A DNA stretch of 64,000 nucleotides from UBA7672 sp031419455 (GCA_031419455.1 JANOKS010000138.1:24221-88220); one strand, 5' to 3'; numbered from the stretch's first letter, positions 26,649 through 36,861 are shown. The notes: generated by a model not told the origin, from the sequence alone. Made by a program: numbers and translations.

Positions 26649-26888
26649 CTAACGGAAGAAGAAATACCAGACGGCCCCGGCGGCAGCCGCCAGCACGACA
26701 AGCGCAAGGATCAATCCGCCCGGCCCCCCACGTTTCGCCATCATTTTAGGCGCGCGGGCAGACGAAACGTCATATTCGAAGCGCGGGCTTTCGGACGCAG
26801 CGGGAAACCGGTTCAGCCCCGCGGACAGCGGCCCTGGACCTTCATCGCCCTGGCGCAGCTTTGTTTCGTCAGGCGGCTCTTTTGGCAT
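26649..26888 (-). CDS. single-TM small protein, tandem paralogue 2
   Basis: 79 residues, MPKEPPDETKLRQGDEG at the start and a C-terminal helix GGLILALVVLAAAAGAVWYF ending FFFR. It is an evident paralogue of the 26246 gene despite low identity in the middle. It is first in a same-strand run with that gene and tesB, and divergent from the three-TM protein at 26934 with only 45 bp between. Confidence 0.72.
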   Translation of the reverse strand: MPKEPPDETKLRQGDEGPGPLSAGLNRFPAASESPRFEYDVSSARAPKMMAKRGGPGGLILALVVLAAAAGAVWYFFFR

Positions 26889-26933
26889 TGCACGTCCCCC
26901 GCTAGGCTCGCCCCGCGCAGAACCGGGGACGAG

Positions 26934-27437
26934 ATGGACTTCGAGAAGGCTCCAGACGACGTTCTAACCGAAATCGTGCGGCAAGCCGAGGCCCGGCTCG
27001 CGGTGCAGACGCAGTTTGCGCTTGCGGCGGACCAGCGCGCGCTGTCGCTGACCAACCTCTATGGCTCGATGACGGTGGCGCTGATGGCGGGCGCCATCGC
27101 GGCGATCGCGGAAGGGTTGCGGCCGATTGCGCTGGCGGCGGCGGGGGCAGGACTGATGACGTTCCTGGCGACCGTGATGGTGGCGCTTTCGGCGCGGCCA
27201 TCGCCCTTCGCCACGGTGGGGAACGATCCGGCCAACTGGCTGGAGGACATCGCCTCGGGCCGTTCGTTGCACGAGGCCCGGGCGGACACGGCGCGCATCT
27301 ATGAGGAAGCGCTGAAGAAGAACCGGACCCGTATGAAGGGGCAGACGATGCTGATCAATTCGGCCCTGATCATGATGCTGCTGGCGGGGCCGGCGGCGGC
27401 TGGCGCCGGGCTGACCGGCTACTTCCTGTTCCCCTGA
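26934..27437 (+). CDS. three-TM membrane protein of unknown function
   Basis: 167 residues: an N-terminal amphipathic helix (VLTEIVRQAEARLAVQTQFA), two adjacent TM segments (about 43-62 and 66-86), a soluble stretch with DPANWLEDIASG and YEEALKKNRTRMKGQ, and a third TM at the C-terminus. The order helix, TM pair, linker, Asn/Lys-containing helix, TM resembles SLATT/PycTM-type membrane effectors, but there is no neighbouring nucleotide cyclase or sensor gene, so this is only a structural resemblance. Confidence 0.78.
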   Translation: MDFEKAPDDVLTEIVRQAEARLAVQTQFALAADQRALSLTNLYGSMTVALMAGAIAAIAEGLRPIALAAAGAGLMTFLATVMVALSARPSPFATVGNDPANWLEDIASGRSLHEARADTARIYEEALKKNRTRMKGQTMLINSALIMMLLAGPAAAGAGLTGYFLFP

Positions 27438-27528
27438 GAAGCGGCCCCGTTTGCCTCGCGCTGCTTGCGTACTTCGGCAGCGGTGGGGTATCCCGGCGGG
27501 CTCCTCACCCGCTTTCGAGAGATCGATC

Positions 27529-28278
27529 ATGGCCGGCCACAGCAAATGGGCCAACATCCAGCACCGCAAGGGCAAGGCCGACAAGGCTAGGGCCAAGCTG
27601 TTCTCCAAGCTGGCGAAGGAGATCACCGTCGCGGCCAAGAACGGCATGGCGGACGTGAACTTCAATCCGCGCCTGCGTCTCGCCGTCAACAACGCCAAGG
27701 CGGCGTCGATGCCCAAGGACAACATCCAGCGCGCGATCGACAAGGGCGCAGGGGCCGACGGCGCCAACTACGAGGCGATCCGCTATGAAGGTTTCGCGCC
27801 AGGCGGCGTCGGCCTGATCGTCGAATGCTCGACCGACAACAAGAACCGCGCCGCGACCGACGTGCGCACGGCCTTCACCCACCATGGCGGGAATCTCGGC
27901 CAAACCGGCGCGGTGTCTTCTGGCTTCGAACATGTCGGCGAGATCATCTATCCGCTGAACGCCGGCAGCGAAGACGCGATCATGGAGGCAGCCCTCGACG
28001 CAGGCGCCTCCGACGTGTCGAGCGACGCGGACGGCCACTACATCTACACGGCGCGAGCGGACCTTGCCGAGGTAGCCTCAGCGCTTGAAGGCAAGATCAA
28101 GACGGGGGCGACATCCACCGCGCTGATCTGGAAGCCGGTCAACACGGTCAGTGTCGAAGGCGAGAACGCCGACAAGCTGATGAAGATGCTCGAAGAGCTT
28201 GAGGACTGCGACGACGTGCAGAACGTCTACGGCAATTACGAGATTTCGGACGCAGAGATGGCGCGACTGGCGGGGTAA
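27529..28278 (+). CDS. yebC: YebC/PmpR family protein
   Basis: 249 residues. Starts MAGHSKWANIQHRKGKADK, the invariant family N-terminus, and keeps NIQRAIDKGAG, YEGFAPGGVGLIVE and LEDCDDVQNVYGNYEI. Members act as DNA-binding regulators or, per more recent work, assist ribosomes at polyproline. In this lineage it is often near ruvCAB, which is not visible here. Confidence 0.96.
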   Translation: MAGHSKWANIQHRKGKADKARAKLFSKLAKEITVAAKNGMADVNFNPRLRLAVNNAKAASMPKDNIQRAIDKGAGADGANYEAIRYEGFAPGGVGLIVECSTDNKNRAATDVRTAFTHHGGNLGQTGAVSSGFEHVGEIIYPLNAGSEDAIMEAALDAGASDVSSDADGHYIYTARADLAEVASALEGKIKTGATSTALIWKPVNTVSVEGENADKLMKMLEELEDCDDVQNVYGNYEISDAEMARLAG

Positions 28279-28420
28279 CAGCGGCCCTCTGCAGCGCGAT
28301 ATGTGTGGCTTTGGCCGTCATGCATGGCCCATGTGTTGACGCCGCAAACGCCTGTAGCTTCAGAAATCCGGAACCCGCGACGAACTCGGGGGTTATTGCG
28401 GGAGCAACTGGGAAATCAAC

Positions 28421-28633
28421 ATGAAAATCATTGTCTTCGGCGCAGCTGTCCTGCTGCTCACCGCCTGCGGTACGACCAATGCCGATCGTGGGATTTCGGG
28501 CGCGATGATTGGTGCGGGCGTCGGCCTCGTCGGCGGACCGGTGGGTGTTGGCACAGGAGCGTTGATCGGCGCGGGCGTCGGCATTCTGACGGATGCGGGC
28601 ACTGTCAATCTCGGCAAGCCGATCTGGGACTAG
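28421..28633 (+). CDS. small glycine-zipper lipoprotein
   Basis: 70 residues. Lipobox LLLTACG at 12-18, then a Gly-rich hydrophobic segment (ISGAMIGAGVGLVGGPVGVG and GALIGAGVGIL) of the glycine-zipper type seen in small outer-membrane proteins. It probably anchors in the outer membrane; its specific function is unknown. Confidence 0.78.
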   Translation: MKIIVFGAAVLLLTACGTTNADRGISGAMIGAGVGLVGGPVGVGTGALIGAGVGILTDAGTVNLGKPIWD

Positions 28634-28694
28634 GTCGCGGCGCACGCTGCAAATTCTTGATCGCGCCTTGTTCGCCAACGCGCGGCAGCCCTCA

Positions 28695-29135
28695 TTACAG
28701 CTGGCGCTGGACATTTTCGCGCGAAGCAACGTGCAGCCGTCCGCCAAGTTTCGAGCCGCTGAGCGCCTTTGCAAATCGCGCGTCGTAGAGACCCGCTCTG
28801 GCGAGGAAACGGACGGCCTTCGCCTCGAGGTCCTTTGCGCGCTTCGCTTCGGCATCATCGCGTATCCGCACGTCGCGGATCGTTGCCAGCAGCTGCGCCA
28901 GGGCGCCGGCGGCGGAGATTGCTTGCACCTGAGCGAGGCGATCGCGGGCTTCATCGGCGGCGAGGATCAACTCGTCGGAGATGTCTTCGAGCTGCGTCAT
29001 CAGGTCCGGCGAGCGGCCAAGCCGCGCCTCGTCCATCAGGCGGGTCACATGGTCGATAAAGCCTTCGATGCGGACGATGGCGGCGGCGCACGCGGCGGCA
29101 GGGCAGAATTCGATCGGGTCGATAGTCGTTTCCAT
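28695..29135 (-). CDS. hypothetical helical protein downstream of a CtrA-like box
   Basis: 146 residues, no signal peptide or TM, predicted almost all alpha-helical (FIDHVTRLMDEARLG, TQLEDISDELILAADEARDR, DDAEAKRAKDLEAKAVRFLA). No family recognised. A perfect TTAA-N7-TTAA site lies 85 bp upstream of its ATG, so control by CtrA is possible. Confidence 0.68.
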   Translation of the reverse strand: METTIDPIEFCPAAACAAAIVRIEGFIDHVTRLMDEARLGRSPDLMTQLEDISDELILAADEARDRLAQVQAISAAGALAQLLATIRDVRIRDDAEAKRAKDLEAKAVRFLARAGLYDARFAKALSGSKLGGRLHVASRENVQRQL

Positions 29136-29219
29136 TGGCGCGTCCTCCTTCGCCGGGCGCCGCTCACAGCTGCTTTTAGCAGCTCAGGGCGGCTGAGAGG
29201 TGTGTTTGGACGCCAATGG

Positions 29220-29234
29220 TTAACGCGCCCTTAA
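29220..29234 (-). promoter_or_regulatory. CtrA box candidate (perfect TTAA-N7-TTAA)
   Basis: TTAA CGCGCCC TTAA exactly matches the CtrA consensus of Caulobacter and relatives. It is in the 153-bp non-coding gap upstream of the 146-residue helical protein. The strand is assigned by that gene; the motif itself is near-symmetric. Confidence 0.5.
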
Positions 29235-29288
29235 AAAAGAGGCGCGCGAATTCGGCTTGTGTTGTGGATGGACGGAGTGTTCCGACTT

Positions 29289-29480
29289 TCACTCAGGCAG
29301 TTTGCCGGATTCCCACAGAGCACGGATGTGCTGGAGAATGATGAGCTTGGCGGCTTCGGCGCGCGTGGCGCCGTAACTCCCCTTCGACTTTTTCACCAGA
29401 ATCTCAAGGCTCTCCGCGGCGTCCGCTGGCAGGACGATCGTGAAGGACTTGGTTTCTGTCTCACTCGGTGGGCGGGCCAT
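29289..29480 (-). CDS. small ribbon-helix-helix-like protein (minus member of divergent pair)
   Basis: 63 residues: a short strand KSFTIVLPADAAESLEILVKK, then helices. This is the layout of CopG/Arc-type DNA-binding proteins, where the strand inserts into the major groove. No toxin gene is adjacent. Its ATG directly abuts three 11-bp-spaced repeats (29481-29509), which could be its operator. A second RHH-like gene starts 91 bp away on the other strand. Confidence 0.65.
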   Translation of the reverse strand: MARPPSETETKSFTIVLPADAAESLEILVKKSKGSYGATRAEAAKLIILQHIRALWESGKLPE

Positions 29481-29510
29481 GCAGTGCTATTGCAATGTCT
29501 TGGCAATGCA
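29481..29510. promoter_or_regulatory. three 11-bp-phased direct repeats (GCARTGY), likely operator
   Basis: GCAGTGC (29481), GCAATGT (29492) and GCAATGC (29503) recur exactly every 11 bp, about one helical turn, between two divergent RHH-like genes. The first repeat touches the start codon of the minus-strand gene. The spacing is typical of cooperative binding by RHH dimers on one face of the DNA; binding itself is inferred. Confidence 0.5.
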
Positions 29511-29571
29511 TTCAAGGTCATTCTCGCTAGAGGCGTCGGGGAGCTCCTGACAGCTGCCAATGGAATCTCCC

Positions 29572-29784
29572 ATGTCCAAAACAGCCAACCGCCAACCGCT
29601 GACCGTCAGGCTGGATCCTGAGTCGAAGAAGCTGTTTGCCGAAGAGGCGGAGAAGTGCGGCCTCGAAGCCGGCGTCGCGGCCCGGCAGATTCTCGAGCTC
29701 TACGTCCAGCGCCTCCGCGAAAGCGGCGACTACATCCAGACCCTGTCGGATTTCTCGCAGGCCCTGAAGACGAGGGTGGCGTAG
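29572..29784 (+). CDS. small ribbon-helix-helix-like protein (plus member of divergent pair)
   Basis: 70 residues from ATG 29572 (GGAA 7 nt upstream); an ATG at 29560 would add four residues. The strand RQPLTVRLDPESKKLFAEEA followed by ARQILELYVQRLRESGDY suggests a ribbon-helix-helix fold. It ends 62 bp before the PP2C-like gene on the same strand. No toxin partner seen. Confidence 0.68.
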   Translation: MSKTANRQPLTVRLDPESKKLFAEEAEKCGLEAGVAARQILELYVQRLRESGDYIQTLSDFSQALKTRVA

Positions 29785-29846
29785 CTCGCCGAGCTTCCTT
29801 CCATCGCCATGACCACATAGGAAGGCGCTCGCCCGCGGAGCGTTGC

Positions 29847-30710
29847 ATGAAACTCATCGACTCGATTTCCTTTCCTGGCTCGAAGCTGGGCGGGGGGATG
29901 AAAACCGGCACGGGCGATGATCGCTATGCGTTCGACGAGGCGGCGGGCTGGGCCTGCGTGATCGATGGCGCGACGGATGTGGGGCCGGTGCGCATTTTTT
30001 CCGCAGCGGAGTCGGACGCGGCGCGCTATGCCGAGATCTTTGCCGAGGCCATCGTTCGTCATCCTGCCGATGCGCGGGAGATTCCGCAGGCGTGGTTTGC
30101 GCGCCTGCTGCCACGCCTGCGTACGGCGGTGGAGCGTGAAGTGAAGATACCGCTGAAGGATGCGCCACTGGCGAGCTATCCGACGGCCGCCGCGACATGG
30201 GTGCGCCATCGCCTGGACAGACTGGGCAAGGGCAGGCTGGAAGGCGCGACGCTCGGCGATTCCATCGCCATCGTGAAAGCGCCTGGCGGCGTGGTGACTG
30301 TGTTCGGCGAAGCAGGCAAGGCAGCGGACGAGCAGGGCCGCGCGAAGACCGTGATGGCGATGACGCCGGCGGATCGGCTGAAATGGCTGCAGGACGTGCG
30401 CGCGATCCATAATACGCGCGATGGCTATTGGGTGTTCGGCGTGCAGCCGGAGGCTGCCGACCACATCGTGCACCAGAGCTGTGATGCGCCGGCGGGCACG
30501 AAGGTGCTGGTGATGACGGACGGGTTCTATCGGCTGGTGTCGCCTTACGGGCGGTACACGGACGAAGGCCTGATCGACGCGGTGCTGGAGCACGGTCTCG
30601 GCGCGTTGATGCGCGAACTGCGCGAGATGGAAGCCTCGCCGGAAGACGATGCGAAGATTGGGCGGTTCAAGACAAGCGACGATGCGACGGCGCTGTTGAT
30701 CGAGGTGTAG
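29847..30710 (+). CDS. PP2C-like serine/threonine phosphatase domain protein
   Basis: 287 residues. PPM-family metal motifs are visible: GTGDDRYAF, WACVIDGATDVGP, VLVMTDGFYRLVS and a C-terminal TSDDATALLIEV. It probably dephosphorylates Ser/Thr proteins in the cytoplasm or, as in RsbU/SpoIIE relatives, an anti-sigma antagonist; neither a kinase nor an anti-sigma factor is nearby. ATG 29847 has GGAG about 7 nt upstream. Confidence 0.85.
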   Translation: MKLIDSISFPGSKLGGGMKTGTGDDRYAFDEAAGWACVIDGATDVGPVRIFSAAESDAARYAEIFAEAIVRHPADAREIPQAWFARLLPRLRTAVEREVKIPLKDAPLASYPTAAATWVRHRLDRLGKGRLEGATLGDSIAIVKAPGGVVTVFGEAGKAADEQGRAKTVMAMTPADRLKWLQDVRAIHNTRDGYWVFGVQPEAADHIVHQSCDAPAGTKVLVMTDGFYRLVSPYGRYTDEGLIDAVLEHGLGALMRELREMEASPEDDAKIGRFKTSDDATALLIEV

Positions 30711-30716
30711 GGCCCG

Positions 30717-31655
30717 CTACTCGGCCGGGTGCTTTGGCTGGCGTCCGAGCAGGCCTGCTTGGAGCATGCTGGTCATCGAATGATTGGCTTCGTGGCAGGC
30801 GTATTCATAGACAGCGCCCGGGTCTGCAAGCCGGAACTCGAATTCGGCGCGCCATGGCATCGTGTAGAGTTCGGGGTCGTCAACCGTGTACTGGTAAAGC
30901 AGCGTGCCATGCGCCGTGCGCGTGAAACGCTCGATGATACGGGTCGTCTGACGCAGGACAATCGGCGGGCCCGAGTCGGGCCGGGCGGTATCGTCGGTCC
31001 GGAAATTGGTCGTCTCCACCACCAGCGTGTCGCCGTCCCACTGGCCGGAGCCATGGCCTTCGAACCTCGGAATGGTTGCACCTGAAGCGGCGCCCATGGG
31101 AATGATGCGCGCGCCTTGCACGTCCTCGGTCCAAAGCACGACATGGTCGGGCGTCTGGACGATCTGGGTCGGGATGAAGATGGTGAGCGTGCGGATCGGC
31201 GCCGCGCCGAGGCCGGACGTGCACCGTTCGTAGGGCGGCCGCTCTTCCGGGTTGTCGAAGCCGTAGCTTTCAAGACGGTCGAAGCGATCGGCGACGACGC
31301 GGCCGGCTACCGAATACGGAATCTTTCCATCGGCCGGGTCGACGATCAGCGATGAGCGGAACACGCCACCCACTTTTGCAAGCTGGTCGTAGCCATACAA
31401 GGCGTTGTCAGGATCGGACACGGGGTTTGCCTGGCTGCGGGCGACGATGGCGTCGGCGATCCGCCTGGCTTCCTCGGGAGAGACTTCGAGTGTCGTCGCT
31501 TCCTTCGTCCGCTCCGTCCGGGTCACGAACTCGGTTACCCACACGCCCTGAAGATCGGGGCGTCCTTCTTGGGTGCGTGCAACATGCCATGCGTCCTGCG
31601 CCACGGCGACAGGCGCAATCAGGCCAGCGAGAAGGACGATCAGGACTATCCGCAT
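30717..31655 (-). CDS. exported protein of unnamed EGRPD-x2-G-x-W family (paralogue B)
   Basis: 312 residues with a signal peptide ending AVAQ. It shares with paralogue A (23127) the blocks EGRPDLQGVW, SSLIVDPADGK, GFDNPEERPPYERC, WDGDTLVVETTNF, LLYQYTVDDPELYTMPWRAE and YEYACHEANH. No function is recognised. It lies 64 bp downstream of the amidohydrolase gene on the same strand, so the two may be co-transcribed, both producing exported proteins. Confidence 0.82.
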   Translation of the reverse strand: MRIVLIVLLAGLIAPVAVAQDAWHVARTQEGRPDLQGVWVTEFVTRTERTKEATTLEVSPEEARRIADAIVARSQANPVSDPDNALYGYDQLAKVGGVFRSSLIVDPADGKIPYSVAGRVVADRFDRLESYGFDNPEERPPYERCTSGLGAAPIRTLTIFIPTQIVQTPDHVVLWTEDVQGARIIPMGAASGATIPRFEGHGSGQWDGDTLVVETTNFRTDDTARPDSGPPIVLRQTTRIIERFTRTAHGTLLYQYTVDDPELYTMPWRAEFEFRLADPGAVYEYACHEANHSMTSMLQAGLLGRQPKHPAE

Positions 31656-31719
31656 CTATTCCTCCCCAGAGGTTGTGACGCTAACCCGCATTGGCCTGCC
31701 TGGATTGCGTCGGTCGTGG

Positions 31720-33006
31720 CTACTCCCCGCCCACCACCGTCTCACCGCCCTTCATCACGAAGGCCGGCTTCTCCAGCAGCGTCACGTCTCGGGTCGGATC
31801 GCCCTTCACGCCGACGAGGTCGCCGAACGCGCCCGCCGCTACCACGCCGACCTTGCCCTTCTTGCCGAGCGCGTCGGCGGCGTTGACCGTTGCGGACTGG
31901 ATCGCCTGCAGCGGCGTTGCGCCATACCGGACCATGACCGCGAACTGCTTGGCGTTGTCGCCGTGGGGGTAGACGCCGGAATCCGTGCCGTAGACCATCT
32001 TCACGCCGGCTGCGAGCGCGCGCTTGAAGCCCTGGCGCTGGACTTCCGCCACTTCGCGGTCCTTGCGGAGATTGTCTTCCATCACGCCGTTCTTCGGGCC
32101 TTCGCTCTGCGTGTAGTCGGTATTGTAGATGTCCATCGACAGCCAGGTGCCCATCTTCTTTGCCGCCGCGATGCCTTCATCGTCGATCAGGCTGGCGTGC
32201 TCGATCGTGTCGATGCCGGCGAGCGCCGCATCGCGGATACCGGTGGCGCCGTGAGCGTGGGCGGCCACTTTCAGGCCCCACATGTGGGCTTCCTCGGCGA
32301 TGGCCTTCATCTCGGCGAGTGTGAGTTGCTGCTGACCCGGCTCGGTGTTGTGGGAGAAGACCCCGCCCGTGGCGCAGATCTTGATCACCTCGGCGCCGTA
32401 CTTGCGGATCTCGCGCACGCGCTTGCGGCCTTCGTCCGGACTGTCGGCATTGTAGGGGCTCGCGGCGTTGAAGGACGGCGACAGGCCGGTGATGTCGCAA
32501 TGTCCGCCCGTCGCGCCGAAGGAGTAGCCTGCCGGCACGATGCGGGGCCCTGGCACCTTGCCCATGTCGATGGCGGCCTTGAGCGCGATGTCGTCCCAGT
32601 TGCCCGAGCCGACATTCCGCACGGTGGTGAAGCCAGCGTCCAGCGTCGCTTTGGCGCTCGGAACAGAGATCACGGCGGCATAGGCGTCCGGCAGGCCAAT
32701 ACCCGTAAAGCCGCCCATCGTCGGATCGCTGTCGAGGTGTGTGTGCATGTCGATCAGGCCGGGGAGCAGTGTCACGCCCGGCAACTCGTAGACGACGGCG
32801 GCGGAAGGAACTTGGGTCGTGTCGCGTGGACCAACTGCGGTGATCACGCCGTCCTGGATGATGATCGCCGGGTTCTGGATCATGCGGCCGGTCGCGACAT
32901 CCAGCAGCCGATCGGCCGTGACATAGGCGTTCTGCGCCAGCGCAACCTGATCAAGCTGAGTCAGGGCAGCGGCGGCCATCAGACCCGCCAGGACAAGCGT
33001 TCTCAT
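31720..33006 (-). CDS. exported metal-dependent amidohydrolase
   Basis: 428 residues. A signal peptide (about 1-24, ending ALA) precedes an imidazolonepropionase/prolidase-like amidohydrolase: PGLIDMHTHLDSD (metal HxH), GVTTV-like GFTTVRNVG, the Lys-bearing VIKICATGG, AAHAHGATGIRDA (metal His), and GTDSGVYPHGD (catalytic Asp). Likely a periplasmic peptidase or cyclic-imide/beta-lactam type hydrolase; substrate unknown. Confidence 0.92.
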   Translation of the reverse strand: MRTLVLAGLMAAAALTQLDQVALAQNAYVTADRLLDVATGRMIQNPAIIIQDGVITAVGPRDTTQVPSAAVVYELPGVTLLPGLIDMHTHLDSDPTMGGFTGIGLPDAYAAVISVPSAKATLDAGFTTVRNVGSGNWDDIALKAAIDMGKVPGPRIVPAGYSFGATGGHCDITGLSPSFNAASPYNADSPDEGRKRVREIRKYGAEVIKICATGGVFSHNTEPGQQQLTLAEMKAIAEEAHMWGLKVAAHAHGATGIRDAALAGIDTIEHASLIDDEGIAAAKKMGTWLSMDIYNTDYTQSEGPKNGVMEDNLRKDREVAEVQRQGFKRALAAGVKMVYGTDSGVYPHGDNAKQFAVMVRYGATPLQAIQSATVNAADALGKKGKVGVVAAGAFGDLVGVKGDPTRDVTLLEKPAFVMKGGETVVGGE

Positions 33007-33146
33007 TGATTCCCTCCACGTGAGCCCGATTGATGCGACGCCCGCACGTGCGCGTAAAGCATGGCTCTGAGCATTGATGAGAAAATCGACGTGGCCGACG
33101 CACAGTTCGCCGCTAGGGTGCGGGCAGACAGACAGGTGGATTTCCC

Positions 33147-33983
33147 ATGACTAAATCACAGGCCGAAAAAGCCGCGGCGTTCGAAGCGCTGCACAGTGCG
33201 CCGGGCGTGTTCGTGATTCCCAATCCGTGGGACCCGGGCTCGGCGCGGATTCTTGCGGGCCTCGGCTTCAAGGCGCTGACCACGACGAGCGCCGGCTATG
33301 CGCGCTCGATCGGCTTCCCCGACTACAATGCAGGGCGCGAGAATGTCATGGCGCACATCCGCGCGATGGCGCCGATGATCGACGTTCCGCTGGCCGCCGA
33401 TCTCGAGGATGGCTTCGGGCCGAAGCCCGAGGACTGCGCCGAGACGGTCCGGCAGGGCGCTGAGGCGGGACTGGTCGGCGGCTCGATCGAGGATTTCACC
33501 GGCGACCGCGCGAACGCGATCTACAGCATCGCGGAGGCCGCCGATCGCATCCGCGCCGCGGCGGAGGCTGCGCGCAGACTGCCGTTCAAATTCATGCTCT
33601 GCGCGCGCGCCGAGAACTATCTCCACGGCCGCGCTGATCTTGCCGACACGATTGCGCGCCTGCAGGCCTATCAGGAAGCAGGCGCCGACGTGCTGTTCGC
33701 GCCCGGTCTCAACACATCGGACGAAGTGCGTGAGGTCTGCCGCGCCATCGACCGTCCTTTCAACATCGTCCGCGGGCCGCGCAAGGAGCAGCTGACCGTG
33801 GAGCAGGTCGGCGCGCTCGGCGTGAAGCGCATCTCGACCGGCGGCATGATGCACGCTGTCGCCATGAGCGCGATGATCGGCGCGGCGAAGGAAATGCTCG
33901 GCCCGGGCACGTTCGACTTTACCAAAACAATGCCGCATGCGGGCGAGATCGACGCGCTGCTTGGCAAGGGCGCAGCATCCTGA
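33147..33983 (+). CDS. isocitrate lyase/PEP mutase superfamily enzyme
   Basis: 278 residues of TIM-barrel ICL/PEPM fold: FVIPNPWDPGSARIL, TTSAGYARSIGFPDYN, the Mg-binding DLEDGFGPKPEDC, GGSIEDFTGD and KFMLCARAENYLHG. The family includes 2-methylisocitrate lyase, oxaloacetate decarboxylase and phosphonopyruvate hydrolase; the ICL-defining KKCGH motif is replaced by LCARAENY here, so a C-C lyase of a small keto acid is more likely than true isocitrate lyase. Confidence 0.9.
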   Translation: MTKSQAEKAAAFEALHSAPGVFVIPNPWDPGSARILAGLGFKALTTTSAGYARSIGFPDYNAGRENVMAHIRAMAPMIDVPLAADLEDGFGPKPEDCAETVRQGAEAGLVGGSIEDFTGDRANAIYSIAEAADRIRAAAEAARRLPFKFMLCARAENYLHGRADLADTIARLQAYQEAGADVLFAPGLNTSDEVREVCRAIDRPFNIVRGPRKEQLTVEQVGALGVKRISTGGMMHAVAMSAMIGAAKEMLGPGTFDFTKTMPHAGEIDALLGKGAAS

Positions 33984-34080
33984 GCGTCAGCGCCATCCGG
34001 CCGTTCATTACCTTGCGCGTAATTGGCAGCCGCCGTCTGCTGCGTAAGTTGCGTGACATCTGGTGAAGAGGAAACATGGT

Positions 34081-34521
34081 ATGTCGGCATTCTGGCGGGG
34101 CTGGTTGAACGTCTGGGCGTGGGTCGTGATTGTCTTCGGCCTCGTGCTGGCCGGCGGCGGGCTTGATGCGACGGACGCGTTTGCAGATGTCGCATTCGCC
34201 ATCGTGGGCGGTGGAGCGCCGATGGAATGGACGCCGCACCTGCGCTTCAGCGTGGCGCTCATGGGTGCGGTGACGATGGGGTGGGGTGTCACCTACCTCG
34301 CTCTGTTCATGGCGGCTCACCGGTTGGGCGGCCAGGCCGCTCCGGTGTGGCGGCTGGCGACGTTCGGCATGATCGTGTGGTTCGTCATCGACAGCGCGCT
34401 GTCGGTCGCAACCGGCTTCTGGATGAATGCCGTGTCGAACACGGGCCTCGCGATCGGCTATCTCGCGCCCGTGCTGGCAAGCGGCGCGATGCGGAGCCAC
34501 ACGCGCCTTTCGCCGGCCTGA
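34081..34521 (+). CDS. hypothetical four-TM membrane protein
   Basis: 146 residues with about four hydrophobic segments (WLNVWAWVVIVFGLVLAGGG, SVALMGAVTMGWGVTYLALF, ATFGMIVWFVIDSALSVATG and the C-terminal AIGYLAPVLASG). ATG 34081 has GAGGAA upstream; a GTG six codons earlier is less likely. No named family recognised. Confidence 0.78.
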   Translation: MSAFWRGWLNVWAWVVIVFGLVLAGGGLDATDAFADVAFAIVGGGAPMEWTPHLRFSVALMGAVTMGWGVTYLALFMAAHRLGGQAAPVWRLATFGMIVWFVIDSALSVATGFWMNAVSNTGLAIGYLAPVLASGAMRSHTRLSPA

Positions 34522-34609
34522 CGGCGCGACCCAGCCTGCGGCGGCATGTCATGCCTTCGCATGGGTGACAGGGGTTCCCTTCGGCGCCCGCAGCGCGTCA
34601 ATTGCGCCC

Positions 34610-34999
34610 ATGCTCTTGTGGACCTTCGAATTCACCACCGACCGGTTTCGGCCAATCCTGCCTGAGGTGTGCCAGGTCAGCGAGGACCTTTATGGCTTCG
34701 AGCTGGCGGCGTGGCTGGCGCAGGCGCTGGCCGAGCAGGGCTTTGTCACCAGCTATCCCCATGGCGAGGAGTTCGGCTGGTTCCTCGAATATCCGAGCGA
34801 GACCGGGCAGGAGATCACCATCGGCTGCGCCAGCCATGGGCCGACCCTGGGCTTTCCCACGCAATGGCGGGTTTTCGCCCGGCAGCGCCGCAAGCCCCAG
34901 AAGGGCGCCATCCAGGGCGGGCCTGACGCCGGCCCCCTCCTGCACGATGCGATCTTGTCAGTCCTCGCCGCCGAGGGCATCGAAGCGCGCAAGCTTTAG
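34610..34999 (+). CDS. hypothetical small soluble protein
   Basis: 129 residues. FEFTTDRFRPILPEVCQVSE, WLAQALAEQGFVTSYPHGEEFGWFLEYP and ITIGCASHGPT suggest a compact alpha/beta domain, no signal or TM. No family recognised. It lies directly before the ABC ATPase gene on the same strand (11 nt). Confidence 0.72.
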   Translation: MLLWTFEFTTDRFRPILPEVCQVSEDLYGFELAAWLAQALAEQGFVTSYPHGEEFGWFLEYPSETGQEITIGCASHGPTLGFPTQWRVFARQRRKPQKGAIQGGPDAGPLLHDAILSVLAAEGIEARKL

Positions 35000-35010
35000 C
35001 GAGTAACATT

Positions 35011-36861
<1,851 letters not shown>

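Noticed and set aside
26934..27437. CBASS/Pycsar defence operon
   Set aside because: No cyclase or other effector nearby; only one three-TM protein.
29289..29784. Toxin-antitoxin system
   Set aside because: Two RHH-like genes but no toxin-like neighbour; PP2C is not a known toxin partner.
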